A stretch of 64,000 bases of DNA from contig NW_006768824.1 of the NCBI RefSeq assembly GCF_000204055.1, forward strand, positions 188,366 through 252,365. The letters are read 5' to 3'. Both the position numbers and the translations under genes were made by a program. Shown here one piece after another: positions 47,521 through 57,804 of the stretch; the stretch's first letter is position 1; each line of letters opens with the position of its first letter. The notes under the pieces were generated by a model. It saw only the letters and a program-made list of their open reading frames with translations. It did not search any database and was not told where the DNA came from. The stretch is from Melampsora larici-populina 98AG31. Its lineage: Eukaryota > Basidiomycota > Pucciniomycetes > Pucciniales > Melampsoraceae.

Positions 47521-48733
47521 ATGGATCATACTCGAGCTCTTCAGCGCCGGAGACATCGACGTCGCCAAATTATATTCTTCAATCACTTAATCCTGATGGA
47601 ATCCGCTAGATTCTACTACAACACAATCTTGAAGCCAACTATAATAAAAAATCCAAGGATCAGATCAATCCTTTCTGGCCAGATGTGGATTGATGAGTTA
47701 CTGACCGGGCACGAAAAGGTTTTCTACGAAAATATGGGAATGAAAAAGGAGGTTTTTGTGGGATTGAGAGAAAGGCTCGAGGAATCTGGATCACTTGCTG
47801 ATTCCAGATACGTTACCAGCACAGAGCAATTAGCTCTTTTACTTTACTTCCTCATCACCGGGCTATCAAATACGAAGCTTAACCAACGCTTCCAAAGATC
47901 TGCTGACACGGTTTCAAAGTGAATCCATTAAATCATTTATATTATTCATTTCAAAGACTGATGATTGTGTCTTTACAGGATCATCAACAACTTAACTCAG
48001 GATATCACCAAAATTACCCAATTGATCCATTCTTACATCATCCTCCCTCAACAGGATACTCCGATGTCAGCATCCATCCGTAATAACCCCGATTGGTACC
48101 CCTATTTCAAGAATTGCGTGGGGGCAGTTGATGGAACGCATATGCCAGTTCATGTATCGCCACTTGACGCCAAGCCATATTTCAATCGAAAAGGCAATAT
48201 AACTCAAAATGTACTGGCGGCTTGTAATTTCAGCTTATGTTTTACGTATATTCTAGCTGGCTGGGAAGGTAGTGTGGCGGATAGTAAACTCTGGGATGAT
48301 GCACGCGAAAGCAATCTTACCATCCCGGCTGGTAAGTATGTTTTGGGCGATGCTGGCTTTGCATTGAGTCTGACTTGTCAAACCCCTTTTCGAGGGGTGC
48401 GATATCATCTTCGTGAATTTTCCGGCGATAACTCTGAGTACGCCACCAAACCTCTTTTATTGAATAGCGCAAACTGATGTTTTTGTACTCTACAGACCTC
48501 GAACTTATCAGGAACTGTATAACAAACAACATGCAGCTTTAAGGAACTATATCAAAAGAATATTTGGTGTAACAAAGCAAAGATTTAAAGTGATGGGAGA
48601 AGGTTCTCACTATCCCATACTGATTCAAGCAAGATTAATACTACTAATGGCTTTTATACATAATTTCATCAGAACAGTCGATAGTAATGATGAGCAATTT
48701 AATGGGGAATTTGATGAAAACTATCAACCTTGA
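47521..48733 (+). CDS. Harbinger 2 DDE transposase (3 exons), probably truncated at its C-terminus
   Basis: Exons are 47521-47918, 47979-48437 and 48496-48733. Blocks include MWIDELLTGHEKVFYENMGM (N-terminal helical region), FKNCVGAVDGTHMPV (first Asp), GWEGSVADSKLWDDA (second Asp), GKYVLGDAGF (third acidic site), and YNKQHAALRNYIKRIFGVTK with a KQRF motif. The order and spacing match PIF/Harbinger nucleases (HARBI1-like). The frame meets TGA at 48731-48733, yet stays open and protein-like for 43 further codons to a second TGA at 48863-48865. That stretch includes KIAKAMWRTYRQQR, which resembles the usual C-terminal end. The first TGA is therefore probably a nonsense mutation that removes a non-catalytic tail; activity is uncertain. 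Confidence 0.85.
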
Positions 48734-49249
48734 GTCAATCAAGAGGAGTTACACACTGTTGGAAACACTCCTGAAGAGTCAACTGAAGCAGGAAAGTTGA
48801 GAACGAAGATTGCTAAAGCAATGTGGAGAACTTATCGCCAACAACGAACTGCTTGTGGAATGTGAATTAAGATACTCATTTGTTTTTCGATTTTTGCTTA
48901 GACGCTTAGCAAGTTATTAAACATTTATTATCATTTATTACAAACTCGCATCATACTTAATGCCCTCATGTTTTAGGTGTTTTAGAAACTTGATAAAGAC
49001 GAAATATTTTCATGTTTTAGTATTTATATAAACTCAATCAAGAGTCAATTACAACTTGAGCAATCAGCAGGCTTTGTTATTACAGAACAATTAAGAACCT
49101 CATAAGCCTTATGAAATTACAAATGTATTTAAAAAAACCTTTAATTATTGAATATTTATTTTAAGATATATGCGACTCGACTTTGACCAAAGTAAAAGAT
49201 AAACTCATGTATGGAAAAAGTGATTAAAAAGTTATTGAATTGAATCGAT

Positions 49250-50454
49250 TTAATTTTGATCACCTGCTAACTTTCCTCTGATCCAGCCAAGTTGTAAATC
49301 CTTTTCTTCAAGACCAACAAACATTTTGGCATAGTCAACATCTTTCTTTAACATTTCCATTGATTTGTACAGTTCATCTTGACTTAAACCAAGCTTGCGT
49401 AATCCCCGAGTAGCAGTGGTGAGAAAGTCGTAAGGTTGAGTCGAACTTCCAGAAGCTAAATTATCGTTGGCCATGTGACTAATAAATTTGTCTGAAATCG
49501 AGCCAATTCCATCTATAAAGTCTTCACCAGCTTGAGCCGCAGTCTTGCGTTGTCGTTTTTGAAAAGGTTTATGAACTTTGACTTTTGAATCGATTTCTGG
49601 TGATCGATCGTGTTTGAATCTCTTATTCTTCATGAATTTATTCTTGGGAAGATCTTGAGAAGTGCTGGTAGGTGCTGGTGTTTCTTCATCGGATTCGATA
49701 GCACGCTGAAGTCGAGATTCATCTAAACTCCCAAGTTGACTCCCATCATGGCTCATTGATTTGCCACTTGAAGTATCATCATCCTTATCTTTTTCACCTT
49801 CTCCAACAGCTTCCTCGGCAGGAGCAAAAGAATTGATCTTCCCAGTTCCCTTGGCCATCCCAGGATCGACGAGCACACCAACTGATTCATAAAGCGGGAA
49901 GGGGTTCCTTCTGAACCAACCTAAACGCTTGTTAGTTCCTGACTGGGATGAGAAAGTCACAGCATTAGCAATCAGACAAGAAAGAAGGTATGAAGGTAAG
50001 AATGAGCTGGGCATACTGGTACTTTGGCCATCTCGTTCCAGATGTCGGAACTGAGCTCGACCATATTCGTTTCGGGGTTCCATCCGGCACCGCTTTTCTT
50101 CAACAAATCGCTCGCATCTTTGTACCGTTTGTTAAGCTTAATTTGAAACAAAGATACAATTAATATACAGTAGAAAGAAAGAGACAAAAGCAAAAGACTT
50201 ACCACATTATAATGACCATGTACCATCTCACCAGTCTTTTTTTTAGTCGCGCCTTCAGTACCCTTCAATTCAGTTGCAATCAATGCCCAAGTTGCTTTTG
50301 AAAAGCCTTTATTACTTTTATTGTTCCTATGAGTTTTTATAAGATGTTCGATCATTTTCGATTCTTGGTCACTGGTCCATTCGCACTTGGATGAGGGTGT
50401 TGAAACAATCGGACTGTCTTCAACTGATTGTGATATGTTGGTGGACGCCGGCAT
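49250..50454 (-). CDS. Harbinger 2 Myb/SANT-like DNA-binding protein, 3 exons, 352 aa
   Basis: Exons are 50454-50203, 50136-50023 and 49942-49250 (1059 nt, all junctions phase 0). The N-terminal domain has the Myb/SANT-like pattern: CEWTSDQESKMIEHLIKTHR with GFSKATWALIATEL, then KTGEMVHGHYN, LNKRYKDASDLLKKSGAGWN and DIWNEMAK, with three spaced Trp residues and the conserved GxGW turn. The C-terminal half is acidic, then basic (KKDVDYAKMF ends in an amphipathic helix). This protein pairs with the transposase, probably binding the TIRs and promoting nuclear entry. Frame and splice sites are intact. Confidence 0.87.
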
Positions 50455-51109
50455 GTCGAGATTGAAAAGGTAAAGGTAATGTAATGAATCAATTGAATGA
50501 AATGATAAATAACAGTTGAAGGAAGTTTTTTTTTAAGATGAAAGTGGCTTGAAGGATATTTTGAAGTCGACTTTGAGTTTCGATGAGAGGGGATATGAGG
50601 TTGACCAGATTGATTGATTGATTTAACTGAGTGAGCAAGGTTGAGGTAGTGAAGAGTTGAAGTTATTTGTGATGAGAAAGAAAAAAACAAAAAAAAATTG
50701 ATTGTTTTCGGTGAAGTACAAAAAAAGACAAAGTGATACTTCGAGATGAAAGAGAATCAATAGATATTAGTTGGTTTTCATAAAAAAAAAACGACAAAAA
50801 GTCGTTTTGGAGAATTTGTACAAATTTTACATATAAATGTCAAAATATGTATATCTGTTTCGTTGCAGTTTAGGTTACCAAATTGGTTTTCCGGGTCATA
50901 TATACAACCGAAATTCGGTATGTTTTTTTGGTGGTACATATTTGGTCGCATATGTAACATATGCGTTACCGAAGTGGGTGGTAAATGATAGATGTGATTT
51001 GTACCCTTTGTGTCAAAACAAAACAAAAAAAAATGATTGGATGAAAGGTTTTTAGATTCTGGTGTCAGATTCAAAGGTGTGACTGTGATGGATACGTAAA
51101 CCGATATTA

Positions 51110-52773
51110 CTTTTTCTAAAATGAATGGCACCCCTGGCCCAAGAAAAAAATATTTTTCAGCGCCGCAGTCCCCGCAGCCGGTGCAGTGATGCATACAGAA
51201 TCCAGATCAGCTGGCTGACGCGGCCTGCTGAGCACTGTAATTGGCAATCACTCACCGAACTCCCTCTACGATTGGCTTTCAACACCCACTTCCTCGACAT
51301 TTTTCCTGACGCCTCAAACCAATTGCTTCATCGATCACACGTAAGTCGTCCTATCAGCTTTCTAGCACACCTATTCCACGTTGACTTATAACCTTTTTTC
51401 TTTTTCTTTTTCTTTTTCTTTTTCTTTGACTTTGATTTTGATTTTCTCTTCTTTTTTTGACCATGTAGATCAAAGACTACCCCAACTCCTTGTTCAAACC
51501 GACACCGTCATAAGCAAAGATGATACTCACTTTTGAGATGATTTCAAGTGATTGAGGGTGGTTATGAGTGATTTGGGGTGGTCTCGTACTTGGCCTATCT
51601 CTGGTACCAGACCACCATTTCCTTTTTTTTTACAAAAAATGTGTCCTTATGATAAGTTTTGCTCTAGGATATCATAACTCATGGTTCCTGTTAATGACTT
51701 TTCAAGTTGTAGTAATTGATGCTTATGCTAGTATTTGTTCTCAGTTCTTATTTGTGGTTGTGATGACTCACACTTTTTGTTTTTGTTTTGATCAATGCAA
51801 GTTCACTGTGTTCCAAAAGTATGAGCCTACAAACTGAGAAAGTCCCATTAATCTCACTTATGATCCAACATAAATGACGCCAAACAACTTATAGTTACTC
51901 AAGCAGAACATGATCCAGCTTATTGTCTTTTTCATTCTTTGTTGCATCGACAAAAAACTTTCAATTATATTGATAATCTCAATGTTTTTCAATCAAATCT
52001 CACTAAAATAGAGGATCCAGTATCTAGTTCGTTCATCCTAAAATCTTAACTGAAATGTTAAAAGTTGTTCAAATAAATATGAACAATTTAATTTGATGTT
52101 TTGTAGATAAGTTTGGTTTTGAATGGCAAATCAAACAAAAGTTTCCTTCTTTGCATTGATTTCTGAGTCAGACAGCACAAAAATCAAGAGACGTTCAAAA
52201 GTATTAAAGAGATTCAATAAAAAAGATACATCAGGTAAAGAAACAATTGTGATATCAATCCGATCAACAGAATGATCGTGTTCGTTAACTAGATAATAAA
52301 AAATTCAATTAAATCAATGAGATCTCAATCAAATGCCCATCCCTTCTCCGTGACCTGTAGCAAAACTAGACATATGACGGTCTCTGTTTGAATCGGGGTA
52401 GTCTTTGATCTACATGGTCAAAAAAAGAAGAGAAAATCAAAATCAAAGTCAAAGTCAAAGAAAAAGAAAAAGAAAAAGAGAAAAGGTTATAAGTCAACGT
52501 GGAATAGGTGTGCTAGAAAGCTGATAGGACGACTTACGTGTGATCGATGAAGCAATTGGTTTGAGGCGTCAGGAAAAATGTCGAGGAAGTGGGTGTTGAA
52601 AGCCAATCGTAGAGGGAGTTCGGTGAGTGATTGCCAATTACAGTGCTCAGCAGGCCGCGTCAGCCAGCTGATCTGGATTCTGTATGCATCACTGCACCGG
52701 CTGCGGGGACTGCGGCGCTGAAAAATATTTTTTTCTCGGGCCAGGGGTGCCATTCATTTTAGAAAAAGTAATA
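51110..52773. mobile_element. Fold-back element with nearly identical arms of about 375 bp
   Basis: Left arm 51110-51483 and right arm 52395-52773 are reverse complements. Both start TATTACTTTTTCTAAAATG and end near AGACTACCCC. Differences are few: one base changes Gln to Arg in the short frame both arms carry, and a CTTTTT repeat differs in number. Each arm contains an 88-codon frame and a possible GTAAGT...TAG intron. The spacer of about 900 bp is AT-rich without a gene. Such arms would give a long hairpin transcript. No target duplication or known TIR was recognised. Confidence 0.8.
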
Positions 52774-53941
52774 CCTTCTTGAGTTTTATATAAGAAAGAA
52801 ATTCTTTTGATTTAACCGAGTACTTCTTCACATGTCCGTGCCTGCCGAGCTTGATGTCTACACTTTACGTCCGACTTTAAACAGTTGATGATCGATTTGA
52901 CTTTTTAACACTGATGAAATACTTGGTTGGTGAATACAACACTCATCAAATCATTTCAATTCTGAATTAAATTTTAACTTGGAAAACTTTTGACTTTTTT
53001 GAAACACGCTTCTGATTCATTTTACACGCATACATTTATACATTTTCAATTAAGTATATCATTTTAAGGAGTAGATTATTACACACTTGATCGAAAACTT
53101 TTGAGCATTTTATCATGCTTTCATTTCTTTAAACTTTTCTTCAAAGTTTGTATCAGGAGAGTTTTTGAGATGAGGATGTTTTAACGACTTTGAAATCAAA
53201 AGTTAGATCTTATCAAGATTCAAAAGTTTCAATGAGTTTGATGTATACCTGAGTGGTTTTGGCCTGGGGTTATACCTTGTTATACAGACATACAAACCCA
53301 GAACGTTATTGAAGAGGAGGAGTGCTCGGAAACTCGAAGTTGGAATTTTTGTGCGAGATTTGAATTGGTTCGTTTCGAGGCATGAGTCGAGTCTTCAGGA
53401 GTCAAAATTGATTTGAACTTGAAAGGTGTTTAATTTTTCATAATTGATGATGTGAACTTTTCGGAGTGTCACTCTAGGTTTCCCAAACGGGGGAATTTAG
53501 AGATTTTCGGTCATTCAAGGAGAATGAGCATTGAGATTGTCCAAGGCCCGTGAATTGTGAAGCATGGCACGGTGGATCCTGCGGCTGAGTCATCTTTCGT
53601 CAAACGACAAAAGCTGAGACAAAGTTTGGCCCACGCAAGTACGACCGGCAGGAGACAGCAGTTGTGGTGGAGGACGCTGTTGACAAAAATGTGTAATCCC
53701 GCTCTTGGTGTTGATTGGCCTTCACGCTGTTGATCTGTTGTTCGTTCCCAAATAGGTGTCGATTGCAAAACTTCTGCCGCTGAATGCTGCCCGATGAATG
53801 TTGAGACCTGTGTTTTTTCAGTCAAGTTCTCTTTGCTCATCCGGGGACATCTTCTTGTTCTCCTCTCGTGATTTATACTAATAGCTTTGCCAATTTTCTG
53901 AATTGACGTTTGCACCATTTATTCTATCTTCATGTAGCACA
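52774..53941. other. No gene supported
   Basis: This stretch is AT-rich until about 53500. The minus-strand 135-codon frame at 53511-53918 has no domain and lies against the decayed gene that follows, so it may be an antisense shadow. Confidence 0.4.
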
Positions 53942-54667
53942 ATGGCAGTGCCACCAACAAAACCTGGCAAGACGCCGTCTGCCAAGCCGACGCCTTCAAG
54001 TTATGCCGTCATTGATCAGTGGAAGCGCTTGCCCCCTTTGACTCTTATCAAGACTAGGCTGGATGACTATCCCTTTGCTGCCAACATACACGATTCTTTG
54101 CCTTTAGTTCATCTTGTCACCCCTACAGCTGGGTTTGACTTTTATCTGACCGTTTTGTACGGGATACTTCCCAACAACTGCCTCATTTCCCCGGTGACGT
54201 GGTGCGCCTCACTCTTCCTTGTGAAGCTGGAAGCCAACAAGACGTCATCTTCTCCATGACAGCCTCTTCTCAATGGATTTTCTAAGGGAAGCTTTATAAC
54301 GGCAAGGCCAGGAAGTCCCTTGATGAGCTTGAAGATGATGCCAATCCTTATCAACATCACTGAGGTCAAACACAACTCCGCAAGTGGACAGAGTTAGCTG
54401 TGCAGCTGTGCTGGCAAACCCAACATTCATAATCAGACAACAATCACTGATGCTAAGAGGTTGTCCGGTGGCTCTATCCATGTTCAATGTCCTGCTAAAT
54501 TTATTCTCCACAAAACTCTTACCAGTGATCTGGAATTTGAGTGGCATTCAAAGCACAAACACCACAATCCCTACTCACTTGAAGATATCTGCAATATGTG
54601 CTTGCCCAAATGTAGTGAAATCATTGTGAAGTTACATGTCCCAACAGTCCCAACCTTTTGCAGGTAA
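53942..54667 (+). pseudogene. Decayed gene of unknown family
   Basis: The frame starting MAVPPTKPGKTPSAKP runs through SYAVIDQWKRLPPLTLIKTR and LPLVHLVTPTAGFDFYL to a stop at 54257-54259. A protein-like stretch continues in another frame (DVVRLTLPCEAGSQQ). Around 54461-54640 in the first frame it resumes with FILHKTLTSDLEFEWHSK. Frame changes and stops show it is not functional. I do not recognise the family; proximity to transposons suggests a repeat-associated gene. Confidence 0.4.
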
Positions 54668-55038
54668 CACCGCGGGAGTTAACTTGTTTGAAACCCGAAT
54701 GAGTGAAATTTCGGTGTCCGGGTTCGAAATTTCCTTGAATCAAGAAATTGTTACATGTTCCCAGAGCCTGCGGAGGTACAGGGTAGTCCATTCAGTAGAG
54801 TGAGAGGGTTCACGGGTGCAGACTGTAGTGTCACAGCTCAGACATGTGAGTGGTGGTAGCCACATGTTGACTGAGGGATGGCGCCTCAGAAGAAGTGGAA
54901 AACTTTTCTCACTTCTCTCTCTGCGCCCCCCTGAGATCCTACAGCTGCACTCGAGAATCAGTCAAGTTTCCTCTCCTATCTCTCTCTTGCTTTCTCACTC
55001 TTCTTTTCTCTTATATTTAGTGTTCTTTACGCATCTGA

Positions 55039-56095
55039 ATGTGGAGGCAGTTAGCTACCAAATCCTTCTTAAACAAATACAACAATCACCCAATGATTCA
55101 AGCAGCAAAACAAGCGGAAGAAGCGAAACTCGCGAAGTTTTTGAAAGAGAAGACACAAGCAGAAGAGAGGCTGAAGAGAGCAGAATCAAGATCTCCTCAA
55201 GTCGGACAAACCCCTCTAGAAGGCGACAACACACCCCAACCTACCCCGAGATTCACCTTCACCACGAGCACCCTGTCCTCAAAGGAAGCGGAGCATTCGA
55301 AGTCAACCAAGATGGACGACAGAGAAGACTCGACATCTGATTCTGAGGCATCGGACGGGGACAGTGAGTCATCTGACATCCGGAAGCCCAAGAAAGTGAA
55401 GACGAAAAAATTGAAGAAAGGCAAGGAGAAGAAGAAATCCAAATCAGTGCCGTCCTTGGTTGATGGCAATGAGGATCTGGGTACGGAAGACCTGTCGACG
55501 TTAATAGAAAAGAACTTCGGTAAGCGTCTATCCCTCCAAATGGACGGTCCCGTCTCGGATCTACCTACACTCCTTTCTTCCGTTGGTGAATCCCTGGTCA
55601 AAGCACCTAGTGATCAGAGCTCCAGTACTTCTGTCGTAGCGCGTCTGGCTCCAGTTTTTGGCTGTCGTAGCGGAATGATTATCTCGTACTTGTCACTTTA
55701 GCTCATCCCACCGAATCAGCTCCAGGTGCTCTCCTGTGGTAGCAAGGATTGTATTCCCCTCTAATAGCTCCAAGAATTGCAGCCTTGTCGAAGCTCAGAA
55801 CATTTCAATACTGTTGAATTCATACCTGGGATACCCACCCCCCCAACTTCCCCCTTCAGAGAGAATACAAGATCAACCCGGGCTTTGGTCGAAGACCATT
55901 TCAGGGTTATACACCCGTCCCATCTTCGCTCCTGTAATAGTAGAAGCATACAACATTCTTGTCAATCCTGAGTCCAGAGAAGCGAAACTGACTCTACATA
56001 CACGTCTTCCCACACGTCTTTCTAGTCCCAAGGCCATTAGAGAAGACTACTCCATCGCCACACGTAGCCCCTCTCGGCACAGACGACAGCAGTGA
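55039..56095 (+). pseudogene. DIRS-like ORF1/gag, N-terminal part with frame changes
   Basis: The first frame (55039-55701) encodes a charged protein: a coiled-coil start (AAKQAEEAKLAKFLKEK), an acidic Ser/Asp stretch and a basic KKVKTKKLKKGKEKKKSK segment. It stops at 55701. Protein-like sequence continues in frame 2 (55736-56095; KTISGLYTRPIFAPVIVEAY) and then shifts again near 55992-56022 into the frame of the downstream gag. At least two frameshifts, or unrecognised introns, separate these parts. Confidence 0.55.
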
Positions 56096-57494
56096 CGTGA
56101 TCTTAGACCGTCTAGCGGACGCCATAAGGGCGGAGAACCTCGACACGGTGAAATTCCTACGAGATAGACTGGTTGTGGCATTGGCCAGGGAAGGAAAGGT
56201 GGCGGAAGAGAGATCAAAAGAGAAGAGAAAGAAGAGGGAAGGGAAGTCAGAGAATTCGAAAGATAAAGCGAAGACAAGAGGAAAATCTGCTGGGAAATCC
56301 AAGAAGCAGCGGAAAATGGACAAGAAAGACTTACCTAGTTCTTTGTCAAGCGACTCTAGCTCCTCCTCCTCAGGGGAGGGTAAAACCAAACACGGCTACG
56401 CCTCATCCTCTTCAGACTCCTCGTTGTCATCATCCTCGTCGACGGAGAAGAACTCCTCGGATAGCTCATCTAGCTCCTCTAGCGGTAGCAGCTCAGATTC
56501 TTTCTCGGGTTTGAAGTTTGAGAGGACGACAGCATCATCCTTTGATCTGCCGAACTTACCGGAGAAATGGCAGAAAGCCTTTAAGAAGATGAACCGCTAC
56601 GTCCCCCTGTCGGTGTTCAAACGGTCCTACATCGAAGCGCACCACGCCACAGCTCCCTTTGGCTCGAAGAAAGGATACGCTAGGGGATTCAAAACCTTGG
56701 AGGTCGAACTGGAACGCCGAATGAGCTATGGAGAATTCATTCTTGCTTGTGACCTAGAGGCAAGATACGCAAACGAACTTTACCGTCATAAAGCGTATGC
56801 TGTGTACATCGCGGAACATAAGGCGATAGTTAGCAACCTGATGATCCAACACAAATGCTGGATGGTAGGCCTTCGGTATCATATAGCAATCAGGAGTGTG
56901 ATTTTCAGAAATCGGTCGGGTGTGATTTATGATAAGAAGAGAAAGGGGAGGAAGGGGAAGAAGATGGAAAAGGTTGTCTTACCGGAAGGTTTGCAAGAAG
57001 AAGCGGCACGGGTGGCAAGATGGGAGGCCGATATAGCGGGAGATCTCATGTATGAAGAACATCCCTACGCTCCTGGGCAACCTAAGTCAGGTCACGACTT
57101 CAGAACCGGCCAACCACTGGAACCACCCAAACCGAAGCACGATTGGTCCTGGAAGGGGAAAGGACAGGGGGGAGATGGTGGAGGTGGAAGTGGTCAGAGG
57201 AGGCAAAGAGGAGGTAATCGGGGCAGAGGTCAACATCATACTGATGTTCCAAACATTCCTTATGTTCCGCAACCATATGCGATGAACTACCAAGCGGGTC
57301 CTTCAAACCAGAACGGTATTTCGACCTCGGCTGCCCCCTCTAACTTTACGGGACACTCCAACTTTGCTGGTCCGTCGAACCAAGGCTGGCTCGCCCAAGG
57401 GCAACAACACGCAAATAGACAATTGTATGCATCGTCTAGCGGAGGGAGAGGCAGGGGAAGAAACAACAAGAATGGGAGAGACAACAATTGGTAA
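56022..57494 (+). CDS. DIRS-like Gag, main part
   Basis: This frame is open from 55992 and protein-like from about 56022 (then RPLEKTTPSPHVAPLGTDDS). It contains a helical VILDRLADAIRAENLDTVK, a Lys/Arg-rich block, a long Ser/Asp tract, a compact region with FDLPNLPEKWQKAFKKMNRY and RSYIEAHHATAPFGSKKGYA, and a Gly/Arg/Asn-rich nucleic-acid-binding tail (GQRRQRGGNRGRGQ and GRGRGRNNKNGRD). There is no CCHC knuckle, as is usual for DIRS-type Gag. It ends ...NNW followed by TAA at 57492-57494. That stop overlaps a strong 5' splice site (TG|GTAAGT), so a spliced mRNA could read on into pol. Confidence 0.7.
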   Translation, partial: LVPRPLEKTTPSPHVAPLGTDDSSDVILDRLADAIRAENLDTVKFLRDRLVVALAREGKVAEERSKEKRKKREGKSENSKDKAKTRGKSAGKSKKQRKMDKKDLPSSLSSDSSSSSSGEGKTKHGYASSSSDSSLSSSSSTEKNSSDSSSSSSSGSSSDSFSGLKFERTTASSFDLPNLPEKWQKAFKKMNRYVPLSVFKRSYIEAHHATAPFGSKKGYARGFKTLEVELERRMSYGEFILACDLEARYANELYRHKAYAVYIAEHKAIVSNLMIQHKCWMVGLRYHIAIRSVIFRNRSGVIYDKKRKGRKGKKMEKVVLPEGLQEEAARVARWEADIAGDLMYEEHPYAPGQPKSGHDFRTGQPLEPPKPKHDWSWKGKGQGGDGGGGSGQRRQRGGNRGRGQHHTDVPNIPYVPQPYAMNYQAGPSNQNGISTSAAPSNFTGHSNFAGPSNQGWLAQGQQHANRQLYASSSGGRGRGRNNKNGRDNNW

Positions 57495-57804
57495 GTCAAC
57501 TTTCGTGCACGGGGCTAGGCCACAAGAAGTCATTACTCACTTCTTATTTCCCTCTACCCCCCTCCCTCTCCCACTCCTTCGACGTTAAACGTCTGCTTGG
57601 GAAATCGATGTGTTTGATCCAATCCGTCTCTTGGTGACCGTTCTATTCCTTGGTTGGGGATATTCCTGGTGGATTGAATGGTGGGTGTTATGTGGATTAG
57701 ATCTCTTCAATTGGAAAACAAAGTAGAGAAAGAAGAAAATTTGAAATAAATTACTTTTGAATTGTGCACCCCCCCCATCCTTTGTCCCAATATTCAGAGA
57801 GCAG
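57491..57804 (+). other. Putative gag-pol intron containing the gag stop codon
   Basis: The donor GTAAGT at 57491 follows TG, the first two bases of the last gag codon. The acceptor GAGAGCAG ends at 57804. Removing this 314-nt segment joins TG to C (Cys) and continues in the RT frame with HAISILPE. Nearby AGs at 57797 and 57799 would break the frame. The RT frame itself has no ATG until about 58105, which supports entry from gag. Confidence 0.5.

Larger units (their letters stand above)
47232..50980. mobile_element. PIF/Harbinger-like DNA transposon 2 (3749 bp)
   Basis: The ends are CACCCACTTCGGTAAC at 47232 and GTTACCGAAGTGGGTG ending at 50980, a perfect 16-bp inverted repeat. GTA flanks both sides (47229-47231 and 50981-50983). 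It carries a + strand DDE transposase and a convergent minus-strand Myb/SANT-like gene, which makes it a compact two-gene Harbinger element. The left duplication uses the last base of element 1, so it inserted at that element's edge afterwards. A 10-bp-stem palindrome (CACGGTGAGA...TCTCACCGTG) lies at 47284-47308. Confidence 0.9.

Noticed and set aside
53511..53918. 135-codon minus-strand frame
   Set aside because: No recognisable features; it may be an antisense shadow of decayed repeat sequence next to the + strand pseudogene.
54715..54735. GGTTCGAA sequence resembling a tRNA B box
   Set aside because: It lies in the MITE terminal repeat, has no A box or cloverleaf around it, and recurs at the other MITE end. 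I found no tRNA gene in the window.
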